Assembly: GCA_003952965.2 (NCBI GenBank)
Contig: CM025854.1
Span: forward strand, 186,001-250,000
Direction of reading: 5' to 3'
DNA length: 64,000 nucleotides
DNA from: Morella rubra
Taxonomy: Eukaryota > Streptophyta > Magnoliopsida > Fagales > Myricaceae
The notes beneath the pieces were generated by a model, which searched no databases, was not told where the DNA came from, and saw only the letters and a list, made by a program, of their open reading frames with translations. Made by a program: the position numbers and the translations under genes. Position 1 is the stretch's first letter; each line of letters opens with the position of its first letter. This document shows positions 39,159-52,600 of this stretch, one piece after another.

Positions 39159-41285
39159 TCTGAAGATTACCTGCTCAATAGTGGAATACTGAAAGTTTGC
39201 AGCATGAGTTTTGGGTGACAATTTTCTTGGTTCTCATAGAATAGCCATATTTTCGTCTAGTAATGTCATGGCTATCTCGTCTCTTCTCAATTGATGCTAA
39301 TTTTGAAATATCCGTGCTTGGTAAGTAAGTTTGCATGTATATGTAATTTACTTCTTTTTTTTGGTATTGTCAGGTTTAAACAGCTGGTGGCGGGTGGGGT
39401 TTGTTCATGCCCAAGGTGATCAAACAGTAATGATACCCTGAGTTGAGAAACCCAGCTTTTCTCAGGTTCACATGGTTTCTTTGGGGAAATGTGCACAAGA
39501 TGAAGTTGCTTCTGAAGAATTGCAGCAGAGGCATGGCTCTGGTGGTGGAGTTGCATCGCAGCCCATACCTGATGTCGGACTTCTGTCACAAGAGAACCGT
39601 GATAACGAAATTCATGCAAAACGAACAGAGCAAGAAGCAACCACTCCCTCTTTGTTCCCTGAGAAAGCATCTCAATTACCTGATGCTGCAGTCCCAACAA
39701 TGCAATCAGATCAAGAAGGAAGTACTTCCTCTATAATTTTGGAGAAGGATTCGCTGGCACCTGATACCGGTATCCCCATGTTGCAATCTGGTCAGGAAGG
39801 AAGCACACCTTCTATAATACGCGAGAAAGTTACAGAAGATGGATATAATTGGCGAAAATATGGACAGAAGCTGGTTAAAGGAAACGAATTTATAAGGAGT
39901 TATTATAAATGCACGCATCCAAACTGCCAGGTGAAAAAGCAACTCGAAAAGTCACATGATGGGCAGATTACAGATACTACTTACCTTGGTCAGCATGATC
40001 ATCCCAAACCTCAACTTAACGTCCCTGTTGCTGTTGGTTTTGCTCTGTCTGTCATAGATGAAAGACCAAATGAGCCATCTTTAACTGGTATGGATGGTGA
40101 GGAAGAAACATATTGCTAATATCTAGTCTTGGTCCATAAATGTCAAATCCCTGATCTGTTTTATGGCCTCATCTTTTGAAGATAAATCATTCGTTGAGCA
40201 TGGCCAGACACCTAATCAAACGGAGCCAGTGGATGACCCTACACGTCCAACAGTGGCAGTAAGTGATAATGTGAAAGGTGCGCTTTCACAAACAAATAGG
40301 ATGAGGGATGTGGTTGATAAAGATGATGATGATGATACAGACTCAAAAAGACAGTATGTTAATGCACTAGCTACTTTACTTTTTTTTCTTGGGAGTATGT
40401 GATCTAACCTTTTCTTACTACCAAAATCCACAATTACTGAACAGGAAAAAAGAAAAGGGTAATATTGATGCTGTTCTAGCGGACAAGCCAACTGGTGAAC
40501 CACGTCTTGTTGTTCAGACTTTGAGTGAGGTTGATATTGTAAATGATGGGTTCCGTTGGCGTAAATACGGGCAGAAATTTGTGAAAGGCAATCCAAATCC
40601 AAGGTATTTAATAATTCTATTCAGGTCCATACCTGCCTTACGTCTGATCTCATTGCTTATGGATTCACTCGAAATGTAAGATCTTGTCAGTCTAATTTCA
40701 CTTATGATACATCTGTTTATGGAAAGTTGTCTGGTCTTTCTGTAATTTTACTAAGCATGGGAAAGGGAGAACAAAAATGTATGATTGTGCTTACTACAAC
40801 TACTTGGCGTCATCAAAATCTTAATGAATTTGCATCACCAACTCATCCTGGGGAGATATTTTCACAATATATGCCAGTTCTGAGCTGGGCACAAGTGCCC
40901 TAATTTGTCTTGGAGTCTGGTGGTACAATCTGGAATCTCTAAAATACCATAAAGCCATTACCTGAAATAGCATCATTTTCCTGTGCTGTTCCCATTTTCG
41001 CTTGATATAACGATGTTTTCTCATGCAGTCCAAGCCTATATTAAACCCATTATTGTACTCTGTTGCAATTTTTTTTGTTCCTGTAATTCTCATGCCATGG
41101 TTGAGAAATTGAAAGGATGAGATTCTGGACTGTTTGTATAAATCCTTGGTAAAGGAGGAGCTATAAATTTGATCTACTGTATCATCTTCAAGCACTTTCA
41201 AACCTAATCTTTGCTGGTGTTTTAATTGGTTTCACTTCTTTGGCACCTCTTTCACGTAAATAGGTTGTGAAATCTATGGCATCTG
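39159..41285. repeat. Direct duplication unit 2 (WRKY exons 1-3, right copy)
   Basis: 2127 bp repeated from 37024-39130. It begins at TCTGAAGATTACC, 313 bp upstream of the WRKY start codon, and ends at GGCATCTG in intron 3. It keeps every reading frame. Confidence 0.95.
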
Positions 41286-42025
41286 TATACCTAGCCATTG
41301 TCTTGTATTAGATCTTCTTTGGTACTTAGTGTATCATCCCTCGCAAGAACGTATTTTGTATCCTCTGTCACAGCATTTTTTTTTTCTTTCCCGAGGATTG
41401 GGCCATTATTGGGATAGTTTCACATATATGATTTTATGTCTATGCCTGTTATCTTAGAAACGATTCTTTCTGTTGGATTAGTGGTATTACTTTGCATTTT
41501 AAGTTTTGATCTGACTCTAGTTCTGCACTCATGTTATGTAGGAGTTACTATAGATGCTCAAGTCCTGGATGCCCTGTTAAGAAACATGTGGAGAGGGCAT
41601 CTCATGATCCAAAAGTGGTTATAGCCACATACGAGGCACAACATGATCATGATATGCCTCCCGTAAGGACTGTTACCCATAACGCAGCCGGGCCAAATGT
41701 TTGCACAACTACACATAATGGTGAGGCAGGCTCTAAATCCGAGAACATCGATGCTGTCTGCCTTGATATGGTCGTTCGTACCAGCTCAGGTCCTGAATTG
41801 AAGTCAGAGGAGCAACTAAATGGCGAGTCAAAGACTGAATCAGGAGTAAGTAGCCTTCATGACTTCCATGTGGTTGCCCATTCTAGTTTTGCTCCAAAGG
41901 AAAAAGCAAATGAGCAACTGAATGGCAAGCAAAGGGCTGAGTCAAGTACTAAATCAGAATCGGAGGAAAAACGAACGACTAAATCAGAAGGTGATACTGT
42001 ATGCCTTGATATGGTTGCTCATTAA
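39472..42025 (+). CDS. WRKY1: Group I WRKY transcription factor, four exons
   Basis: Exons: 39472-40096, 40182-40353, 40445-40603, 41542-42025; 1440 nt, 479 residues. The N-terminal WRKY domain (about 121-180) has [21 protein letters not shown] and HDHP. The C-terminal, DNA-binding domain (about 295-350) has [15 protein letters not shown], split by the R-type intron (NPR|SYYRC) usual in this domain, then [18 protein letters not shown] and HDHD. Both are C2H2 zinc fingers of group I. It binds W-box (TTGAC) promoters in the nucleus. The closest remembered relative is Arabidopsis ZAP1/WRKY1. The Ser/Glu/Lys-rich tail carries a repeated VCLDMV module. The stop at 42023-42025 may be early; the same frame continues 21 codons to a TGA and ends EEPVQS. 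It is preceded by a broken partial duplicate. Confidence 0.92.
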
Positions 42026-42958
42026 ACTCCAGGCCTGGAGACTAACATAAATGAGCGACAAACACCTAATGAAGAACCTGTGCAAAGCTGACTCATGATA
42101 CTCTGGTTGGAGCAAGTTATAAATGCCCGTGTAAACTGTGTTTCTTGTCAGGGATCATCACGTGCATGTGATGTAGGGGGTTATCGTATTTCTTTTCCCC
42201 GTCCATTTTTCTTGGGTTCGGGTGGGTTGCGGACTTGTGGGCAGGAAAATAACAGATGAGGTAGATGATTTCTATGGGTCAAATAACAACACGTGTAGAT
42301 TCTTCCCACGTATATAATATATGAACATGATTGCTAGTTTAATGTGTTCTGAAACAATGCTTTCTATCTTTCTTTCTTTTTTTTTTTTCCTTAACCATCT
42401 ACTGTTTAATATCTTCCCTTGTTTCATGCATTAAGATCTTTTTCTAAAAGAAGGGAAGATGGTCCTAACCCTGCAGCGGGCAAAATCAACACTGATCTGG
42501 CAGGCTTGGTCCTGCTCTCAAATTTGCCTAGAAAAGTAAAAAGAAGAAGTAACCAATCTAACCACAGGACTATTAGGGTTTGTCCGCGCGCGCCTCCAAA
42601 GATAGAAGGAATTGCAAAAGATACAATTGCCACTACCAATATTTAACTTGGAAAATAAAATTTATGTGGAATTACTCGAAGTACATCGATGAGGAAACCT
42701 GCCATTGCACCAGATATCAGCTACTCTCAGCTCCCAAACAAAAAAGTTCAGGGCATTAAGAATGGTCCAATTGAAAATGGCCAGTCTGATTACAAAACAA
42801 AGAAAATGGCCACTGTCGACTTATAATTGGTGCACTCCTGAAAGCACCTTCTTTATCTGCTGTCAGCAGCCAGCGGAATAAAAAGGGACAAAAACTACAT
42901 CTTCTACCCCAGCTTTTGGCTCTGATTCTAAGAAATGGCATCAATTGGTACCCAGTTT
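42026..42958. other. Convergent 3' region, WRKY / GRAS
   Basis: Contains the WRKY 3' UTR and the 3' UTR of the minus-strand GRAS gene. Small open frames near 42420-42650 on both strands show no family motif. A T-run lies near 42380. Confidence 0.55.
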
Positions 42959-44593
42959 TCACTTCCATGCACAAGAAGCAACCAAATCTCTGTTCATCCA
43001 ACCAAGATAAAGAGCTCCATCTCTTTCTTGAAGCCTATATTTGTCACAGTAGTTTTCCAGCAGCCTTTTAATGGTGGAATTCACCAAGGAACTTAAAGGG
43101 TATGGAGTAAATCCAGCCATTTTGAACCGCAGCCTCCACTTACCAAGAAGCTCATGCCTTTCTACCCTCTCAGGCCCCTCGCAGGCTATTATGTTAACCA
43201 CCTCCCTTGCCAAGCAGTGTTGCTCGACATTGATCCGCTCCTTGTGCTCCCTCGGAAGGGTCACATCGATGGACTCAAACATAGCTGTGTAGTAATTCAG
43301 TGTTTCAAGGAATCGGGGATAGAATGCAGCAGTATTTGTGTTAGATTCTTGTTCAACAAGGGTCACCACCTTTGGAGACAGGCTCTTGACTAGCCTCAGT
43401 AGCCTGTCCCGATGGTTCTGGGTGCTGACGCTCTCATCAGGCATGTGGTGTAGCACAAAGGCAAAGTTCACAGCAAGAGCTTCCCCAGGTCGAATCCCAA
43501 GATTCTCCTGCTGAACGTCACAACCAGACATGGCAGCAGCATGAAACTCAAATGGCACCTTAAAGGACTCTGCAAACTTAGATAGCCTCTTTCCCACAAT
43601 ATTTAGTCCTCCTCCACGAGCATAAGCTGACATGGAATCATCAATACCTGTTACACGGATGTGGGGTGGCCCACCAGGCCTAGCTGCGAAAGCCTGGATT
43701 AAAGTGAACCATTGACTCCCCTGAGAAATTTGGAAATCAATGATGTGAACTCTGTTTTCATCCTTCATGGCTTCTGCAATGGCTCCGTTTGCTGACATAT
43801 AGCCAAACTTAAAGTAAGGGCAAACTTCATAAAGAATGTGCATGTAAGAGAGGAGTTCGGCACTTGCTGGTTCTTTACATTTCAACGCTTTGCCAATGTT
43901 ACTACCTGAGGAGGCCAACCGTGCAACAAGCCCTTCCAACATGTACGCTCCCAACCTTTGAATGGGCTCACCAGTAACCGACACCATTTGACGTAATTCA
44001 TCCATCAACCATTGTGCCATTAAAAGCTCACTGTCTGATACTGCCTTGGCACAGAAAATGAGGATCTGCTTTATATCCCTATTAGAAATTGCCTCCATTA
44101 TTTGTCTCCAGCTGTCCATTGCCAGTGAGGTATTGTTTGTGCCATTCTGGAATTCATAGCTGTCAAGAAAAAAGGAATCAGGACCCAGCATTACAGTTTC
44201 CAGTTCTTTCAGCTTGTGCTTGAAGTCATTTCCTTCATCAGTTATGCAGGATCCACTAATTGGAGAGCCATAGACATTGTCAGGCGAATGGCGCTGGTCG
44301 GCAGGGTATGACTGAGAATCTTGCTGTGACATTGGGCTTCCATTGGGTGAAAAACTGACAGTTGATGGGGAATTATAAATGGCATAGCTGACATTTGCTG
44401 AGGACTCCAACGTGCAATACCGTCCATAGGAATTCTGACCCGAGAAGTTTGTCCCTGGGTTCCTCTCATTGTGATGTAGTTGGTGGTCAAATGTAGGAAA
44501 CTGAGGCAAGCAGTAGGCCTCAACTTCCCGAATTGGTTGGTAGTACAATCCGTTGGACATGCCTGAACTTCTGTGTGGCTGTGATGCTTGCAT
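42959..44593 (-). CDS. GRAS transcription regulator, PAT1/SCL21 branch
   Basis: A 544-residue protein in one coding exon. The variable N-terminus (1-165) includes the PAT1-branch conserved patch LKELETVMLGPDS. The GRAS domain (about 170-544) shows, in order: LRI (ILIFCAKAVSDSELLMAQWL), VHIID (NRVHIIDFQISQGSQW), LRII (LNIVGKRLSKFAESFKVPFE), PFYRE (LAVNFAFVLHHMPDESV; FYPRFLETLNYYTAMF) and SAW (ending LGWMNRDLVASCAWK). This branch includes PAT1 and SCL21, positive regulators of phytochrome A signalling, and SCL13, linked to phytochrome B; other members act in stress and wound regeneration. GRAS proteins lack a classical DNA-binding domain and act with partners. A 5' UTR intron is likely (acceptor TCATACAG near 44778, donor AAG|GTGGGT near 46478). 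Confidence 0.95.
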   Translation of the reverse strand: MQASQPHRSSGMSNGLYYQPIREVEAYCLPQFPTFDHQLHHNERNPGTNFSGQNSYGRYCTLESSANVSYAIYNSPSTVSFSPNGSPMSQQDSQSYPADQRHSPDNVYGSPISGSCITDEGNDFKHKLKELETVMLGPDSFFLDSYEFQNGTNNTSLAMDSWRQIMEAISNRDIKQILIFCAKAVSDSELLMAQWLMDELRQMVSVTGEPIQRLGAYMLEGLVARLASSGSNIGKALKCKEPASAELLSYMHILYEVCPYFKFGYMSANGAIAEAMKDENRVHIIDFQISQGSQWFTLIQAFAARPGGPPHIRVTGIDDSMSAYARGGGLNIVGKRLSKFAESFKVPFEFHAAAMSGCDVQQENLGIRPGEALAVNFAFVLHHMPDESVSTQNHRDRLLRLVKSLSPKVVTLVEQESNTNTAAFYPRFLETLNYYTAMFESIDVTLPREHKERINVEQHCLAREVVNIIACEGPERVERHELLGKWRLRFKMAGFTPYPLSSLVNSTIKRLLENYCDKYRLQERDGALYLGWMNRDLVASCAWK

Positions 44594-46600
44594 TGAAGAA
44601 TAATCTACTAACAGAGTTCACAAGATCCCTCTCTACTTGTCAGACTGCATTGTACTTGGCACTAAACTGAAAATCTGCTTTGCCAGAAGGTGGCCTATTG
44701 TACCTATTATTCGGTATTCATGGCTGCAAAGTTGAAAGCCCCAGATTTCCTTTCGTACCACAGCTCAATATCTGTATGACATAACAGAACATGGTTAAAC
44801 CATTGCAGCAACCACATAAATTTTGTCACAACTTTCAAACAACTCCTTTGTAAACAACATACATACTAACAGAAGCTCTGCCCATACTAAAAGAGTCACG
44901 AAATCATATCCTAAAAATAAGAAATAATGAATACAAATCACATGCATGGAATTCTGGGTTAGCATATCTATTTAAGCGATTTTGCAGATGAAGTCTAGAA
45001 ACTCAAACTTTTTTTATCTTGTTCATGTTCGTAAAAGTTCTATGCTTAAGTATTGAAATTTTTAGAATTCTGAATACAAGTTGAAAATTTGTGCATCTCG
45101 ACATTAAATACAATTATCACACAAACATGATTCTATTACCAGTTTATAGGTAATTCTTTTTCCTTTTCTCTCTCCATACAAAAATCAAAGCCTTCCTTAT
45201 CTTATAGATCTAGTCCAAATAAGAAACTAACATTCAATTAGGAAAATAAACAATCAAATAACAGGTAAATTGCAAGCTTTCAAAAACCATGAGGAGTCCT
45301 ATCGGTTATTGATAATACACTACTCGTTGATAGAAACTAAAAAACAAAAGGTGACTACAGGGTCGAGGTTTCAAAGAATATCAGAAATGACTGATGCAGG
45401 TGACAAGTTGAACTACAGATCATAAGAAGTCTGTAAAACTGATTCACAAGCGAAAACTGGTAAGGTCGATGGTCTTAATTTCTCTGTTATCCCAACTATG
45501 GTAAGCTGCTTCCCTCAATCTCCATTAGAAGTTACCACATCTCTTTTAACACGAAACATTCATCAACTTTGTTGCCAATCATAATAGCCACATAATGGAT
45601 AAGAAGCTCACCAATTAAATACATCCAAAAGTCGTAAAAGTAAGATTCTTGCAAAACAATGAGCAACTTGAAAGGCAATAATATTTATAAAAGATCTAGT
45701 AAAGTTCAGCACATTTTTCGACAGAGAAATGAAATCCTACAAGATCAAAAAATAATTTGCAGCATTTCATCCACCAATTCATCAGCGATCCTACCCGGAA
45801 AAAAATTAAAGGGCTTCATTCCAAGCCACGACACTATCAAACAGCAACACTTTCCATATAACACCCCCACCAAACAAGAAAAGGACAAAAAAAAAAGAAC
45901 CCATATGCCTCCACCCAGTGATACCCTCATAAACAGGCAACACCTTCTTGAAAAATAGAAAAATGTTCAATCAACAAACAACATCCGCACTAATAATCTT
46001 ATTCCTTGAAGTGGTCTTCTAATCCCACCCCCATCCCGCAATTCCCACTCGCACACACAAAGACAACAGACACTGGCAATCCAAGTAAGAGCCAGTTAAA
46101 GGGAGAAAAGAAAAAAAGGTTCAACCTTCAAGCTTAGGTCTTGAACATAAACTCAATAGGAAGAACGAAAATCAAATAGAAAAAAGCAAAATTGTGCACG
46201 ATTACCTTTAAAATCCCTCACCACGGCATTTTCTTCTCCGCTCACTTTCTTTTAGTGTTTTCGTTTCTTAGTAAGTATTACCAACCCGTTGCAGCAATGC
46301 TCAAACATGTGCAAGAAAAACACATGGACATCATATTTTGTCGACAGGAAATGATTTCCACATACCGGCTAACACCAAAGGAAAACAGAGGACTCAAGGG
46401 GAGAGCAACAACAGCAAAGGAATACAGTTCGAACAACAGTTTGGATTTCAACATCATATGAGCTGTTGTCAAACCCACCTTACTCGAGGAATTTGAAGGT
46501 TGGAATTCAATTCTCGGACCAGAGTCTTTCAGAGATAGATAGAGAGAGAGAGAGGGAGCAGGCTGCAGAGTCCATAGTCGCAGGGAACCCACCCGTGGAC
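44594..46600 (-). other. 5' UTR region and probable UTR intron(s) of the GRAS gene
   Basis: Read on the minus strand, a GA/CT-rich leader near 46540-46590 is followed by GAGTAAG|GTGGGTTTG. An acceptor TCATACAG|ATATTG lies near 44778, before the start at 44593. The 1.7 kb between is AT-rich and shows no gene. Confidence 0.45.
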
Positions 46601-49600
46601 TATAAAAAAAAAAACTAGATTGTTAAAAGCCCTGTGTTTATATTAAAACTACGTAACTACCACTTGCATGTGCTTAAAAGACGGTTAATCTCACAGGAAA
46701 AATACCTAATATAAATTTACTTCGTAGTCGGAGTGTACGATTTTGGCACATATTCAGCGGTTACTTACGCAAAGAATTCGCAATTTAAATAGGAGGCGGA
46801 TTAGTAGGTGGATCAATTTCTCTAAAATTTATAATGACGAACTTAACTTGTAAGAATACTGTGCTAGATCCCTTATATGTCCGATTTTTTCTAGTTACTT
46901 AAAAAAAAAATTGATATATTACCACTACAGAAGTGCAAAATCACGAATTTGATCCGAACAACTTTGCTTTTGTCAAGAGCACCCTTGCTACGTCAATTGC
47001 AAGCTAGTGGTAACAACTAACAACTACCACTAGCATTATCATAGGACATATTAATTAGGTAGCTTTCTTGTGAAAATAAACCTAGTCATGCTGCCATTAA
47101 TAGGCTCGTGGCATAATTCTTCTTCTTCTTTTTTTGGTCTCTTTTTCCAAGAAAATAGAAAGCAATATACGGGTTATTTCTAAGAGTTTGCCTGTTGTGT
47201 TGAATAAGTTGGGTCAACATGTTCATACTTGTTGTATTTAATGACTTGGGTCAGTTAGCTTCTATTTAAAGTTTAGATTTAAATTAAAAGGACAAGCGAG
47301 TTGGATATTATATATATATTGACATCTACCAACTACATTGCATGTCAATGATAATTTATTTCAATTAATTTTTCTAATACTATTTTAGGGAAAAGACTAA
47401 TTGTTTTTGTCAGTTCTTTTTTCTTCTATTTATTACATTTTGGTCCCCAAATTGGAATTTAATGAAACTGACTCCCAAATTCTCTTATTCAAACTCTGCC
47501 ATTCAAGCTCCTTTGATTCACTAAAGACAAAAAAAAAGGTTCATTCTATTCCATCTAGACTAATAAGTCAACTAAGCTAACCACTTAGTACCACGTTTAA
47601 TGAAGCCATACCTAAACCAATACACACATTTACATTGATGGCCGACATAACCATCTGGTACAGTCGCTGATGCAAAACAGTTTGTTGGTGACTGAGATGT
47701 TGCTGAGTTAAAAGTCATTCTCCAAGTTGAAGGTTTATGTTTAATTTCAAATTTGAAAACCAATAGTTATCTTTAAGGATGTTTTCGTTTTATTGTGTTA
47801 CTACTATTATTTATTTTTAATCAAGTGTTCAGATCAGCTTACACGTACACATATTAATCTGTAAATTGGAGACGTATTAATGAATAAAGAGCAAATTGAT
47901 TTGATTATTGTTTATATTGAGAGACTGAGACTTATTTTTTTTATTAATGACTGATGAGATGCTAATTTGAAATGTGACACCTCAATCGTTGCGGTGAGAT
48001 GTCACTAATATCATGATCAATCAGTATTAGTGATATTATGACAGAATTAGTGATACTCTAACATTTGACGTTAACTCCCTTATCAAATATATTTCGTTTT
48101 ATCCCCCCCAAGTTGTCGTTTAGGCTATTACGGTCAATTGAGGCTATAAGGGCTAATTATTTATTATGGCGAGATTGAATTGGAAAACTGGTTTGTTTTG
48201 TACTGGGCGTCGTTGTTTATGGAGGGGGTAATACTGCAGTTCCGCTGAGAACGGGGGGTTCTTTCGGGGAATGTAGGGTCCCGTCTGTGCCACTGTGACC
48301 CACACGGCGTAGCAGTAGCAGAAAGACCTTATGTTAAAGGCAGAGATGACGTTGGAAGAAGTGCCTTACACTTCAGCTAACATGCAACCCTTTTTCTGTC
48401 CAAGTGGCCTCATCTCATCTGCAAATTGCCCTTTCAGTTTCAGTATCTTTCTTTTATATGAATCCACACTTTACTGTCTTCTATATAATATTACCAAGTT
48501 GAGTTGATTGCCTGGTTACTTTTTGTCTTAAAAGTTATAATTTTCACTAAAAACAAAAAAAAGTTATAATTTCCCAGTTGAAAATATGAGTAATAGGTCA
48601 TATTTCAGGATACTACAGGTTTTTTTTTTTTTTTTTTTCATCAGGTATCCACTGATTAATCTCGAAGTCCATTTAGTCCTTCTGTCCCACAAAAACTGAA
48701 CTATTAAATGTTTATTCTTGATATTTTCCTTAATTTTTGAACTTTGGAGAACCCTTGGCTACAAGGAAGAATAGCTTTAAAACTCAACTCCCTACCCACT
48801 TGCCTTACAAAGGAGGAAAGGAAAAATAAACAACGTTGAATAAGGAATTATAGACATCTTCAATGTTTGGAATTTTGGTAGCTCGTCCCCAGGTTTTGTC
48901 CCCTCACTTTATGCGCATGCCAATATAAGATGGGGTGCCTATAGTTTTGAATTGTGTGAGATCCTACGCCAAAATAGCAGATCCTTCTTTCTAGAGGAAC
49001 CATAATTAAATGAAGAAGAAGGAAAAAACTTGACAGCCGTGTACATCCAATTCTTGAAGTTGACAAGGTTCCTTGCTTTGAGAGAATAATAATCCACTGA
49101 TGTAATCCTTCCCATACTGATGTTTTTGGAATCGAATGTGCAAAAGAAATGAGAAAAAGGGAATCTTTTTCACTCGTGGCCCACACTCTTTAAGTTCCTT
49201 TGTGGATTGGCCATTTGGAGTCTGCCATATGTCTCTGTAGTTTTGCTCGTAAGAGAGAGAAATCTCAGTTCTCTGCTTCAAAATTAATATAGTTCACTAT
49301 TTCCATGAAAATGACCTCTAATGTCATCTGAAATGGTTCAGATTTGCTTTCTTTGTTTGTATCTCCATGGCATTTGGCTAGAGAGCCGACAGACACAATC
49401 TCACCGATTTCCTTTTTTTAAAGGGATTTTCCAAGGGAAAGAAAAAAGTTATATTTGGCACAAACGAGATCACATGAGAGTTTGAAAAAGCTTATAAGAT
49501 ACAGATGTTGGTCTCTGTTTTTGGTCTCTTTTTTACGTGCTCAAGACCTCCCAACTGACTGTTTCCAGTAGAGGAATTTAAACGTTTACATGTTTCTGCA

Positions 49601-52600
49601 AATGTCTCAGAGATTCGTGGAGGAAGAGGCATAATAAACAAGTTCAGTGAAAATCATGCTGCTGGAGAAAAAAGAGTTCAGTGAAATCATGTCAGATAGA
49701 AACAGAGGAACAAGAAATAATGTTAAAAGTATGAAATGATCTTCACCCATGTCCCATTAAATTGGGAAATTTGAAAAATAACAGAGAGAGAGAGAGAGAG
49801 AAAAGAAGGACAAGGCCAAGCCTATGGAGCCCCCCAGACCCGCCAGCCTAAAAAGGAGCCTCGTACCCAGGGACCAAAAAGACATGAATGCGCGCATGGT
49901 TACCTACTATAAGATTTAAGGTACAAGCAGTAAGTCCAACTGCCCAAGTTCGTGTCCAAATTTTGCGAAGTTCTATGAAGCAAAAGGACAGGGCTAGAAA
50001 CATAATGAGACCTTGACTTTGTATGCATATTTCCCTGTCATCACGCCGACCATGTTAGGGCCTTTGGGAGATCGACTCCACCAAATTTCTGCATTGGCAT
50101 CTGCAGGTTTTGTCCTCATCTTCCCAAAGTGGAAGCTTTTGCAAACTCCAAATGGGTCCGCGAAGCCATTTTGCTTTGCATATTAGGTCACATGTGGGCC
50201 CTTGTTGGCCCTTCTGTGTTTATTTTTTTGAACCTAATTATTGAACTCTTTGCTTCAGTTTTTGGGCGCTTAATTTATTTATTACGAGCGTGGCAGAAAG
50301 CATTGTCAGGGCTCCACTAGTTTAAAAAAACAAAAGAAAATGCATATGAGGGATATGTCTTTCTATAAGATCAGTCTCATCATGTTTCTATAATGTTTCT
50401 TTAAAGTTTGTTTCGAGTGGAGCTCTTATCATGTACAAGGAAGAGCAACTTCAGATGAGGATTACCTAAGAGTGCTGCAAATAATGACTTTACAATAATG
50501 CCATTTAGAGAATGGAACTAAAAGCCTATGGTCCTACCAAAAAAGAAAAAAAACCCTAATGTTTCTCTTATTTTTACCTATATGAAACGCATAAAAAAGA
50601 ATAGTTTTAGACCAAAATCTCTTGCCTCATCAATCACCATTGGATGAACTCAACGTGATTATGATTACATGATCATGGTAATTGCTGCATTTTGCATGCT
50701 ACAAGCAAGTTGGATAGATGTTAGGTGTTTTAGGTTACTCATTGATGTGTAGTTTTTGTTTTACTCATCTTGGAGTTAAATTAATAATATTTCAACACCA
50801 TCATCTTTGAAGGAGATTCAAAGATCGTTTGTGATTCGGTTTTTTCACCGAAGTTTGTATCGGCTTGACAGATAGAGACTCTTATTCGAGACATAAAGCA
50901 GCTGCTCGATAGCAAGGAAAATTGGTCTTTCAATCATGTTTTATAGAGATGCAAATGAATGATTCATTTATAGTAGTGTTTGAGTGCTAAAATTTTGGTT
51001 TAATTAAAAAAATTACAAAATAATCACTCTTTCTATCAAATCATACTTTTATACTATAAAAAAATACAAAAAATTCATTCAAATCTTCTCTCTTTTTATT
51101 TTTACACCAATTCTCATATTCTAAAATTTTGACCACCCTTGAGATTTCAGGTTTCAAATCTCCCTGCAAACAATTCATTGGGACCACCTTCACAACAAAG
51201 TTAAACTTACCTGACATATATGACTTAGAGGGACTGAATGACCCGAGATTTGCCATAGCATTAAACCTAACTTGTGTGGACACTGAGCTAGGTCGGACGC
51301 TCAGTGAATGTGAATGTCAGCAAGTAGAGGACAAATCTTTGTTTCTTTTCGAATTGTAGTTAAGTTCATAACTTATTACCTTGGAGATTAGTCAACAAAG
51401 GTACAGGGAACTTGAGGTTAGGAGCAATTAAGGTCCTTCCCAACCATAAGTCACGGTCGTGAAACTCGTTTATGAGCTTAAAATTTGGTTTGATATCGAG
51501 TTGGTGTTAGAATATCTGACTAAGTGTACCTGCATTGCAGTACAAGAACTCGTGAATTCATTAGAAAATTTCAAACTGTCATCATTAAAAGCTTAACTAT
51601 GCTCTGAACCTTCTTGTAGTTGTTGGGCTGGCCTCTCACATTCTTTATTCCAAAAGGAAGACCCAGAATTCAAATGCACAGAAGTAAACAACTGGATTCA
51701 AACTTAAACTTATCTTCTGACATGTCATTTCCACGAACTCTTTAACAAGAATATTTGTCTGATTCCGGGAAAAACTCTGAACAATAATTTGGCTTCAATA
51801 GACGACCTTGGTGGGTAATGAACAGCTCTGAGTGACCTTAGAATACGAATAATTGTCACAGTTGACTTATGCTGCAGAGCTGCGTGTTTTAAAGTATTTA
51901 AAATGGTTTGGATCAAACAGAGGGTTTCTTTATTCGAACGTGGATCTGCTCTGTCTAACAAAGAACGACCATGCACCAGCAATCACCCAGAAGTTGTCTG
52001 GAAATGAAACAATGAATCGGACAAATGCCATAAGGTCGAAGAAAGAATTAAGAAGGGGGGTGCATTAGGTCAGAAAGACAATGTCGTAACAAAGGGGAGG
52101 TAAATGCTTTTGATAATTCCAGCATCTTATGACTCAGAAGAATAAGTTGTAGTGCAGCTCTTTGTTCAAGTCTTGTTGGGCCAACAATCTTTTTCGTGTC
52201 AAAAGTTTAAGTGGGGCTTTCTGACCAAGTTGTCTTCCTTAATGCTTATTTACTTCAATTGTTTAATGAATAGGAATCCATTCCTCTGATCAAAAGTAGG
52301 TGTTACTATTGGAAAATACTTTTTACATTAGTTTTTGTGTAATAAAAATCAGAACATGATCTAATCTAAAAGGAGATTTATGCCTAAGATAATCTTTTAT
52401 ATTAATTCTACTAGGATCGAATTATGACACATAATTTTCTCGAACAAAATCCATTGAAGATGGATGTTGAGTATAAGATCTATAGATATAGTGGAACCAG
52501 CTGAACCAAACTGTTGTCACTTGTCACTTTACTTGAATGGTTGGTGCATGTGTAATGGGCTACTACTCCATCACCACCTTCATTGGACGGCCTTTTGGGA

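Noticed and set aside
47960-48060. Small hairpin TCACTAATA...TATTAGTGA
   Set aside because: Only about nine paired bases in AT-rich DNA; no sign of an element or a terminator.
51041-51283. 80-codon minus-strand frame (MSTQVRFNAMANLGSF...)
   Set aside because: No recognised domain and AT-rich tail; likely chance.
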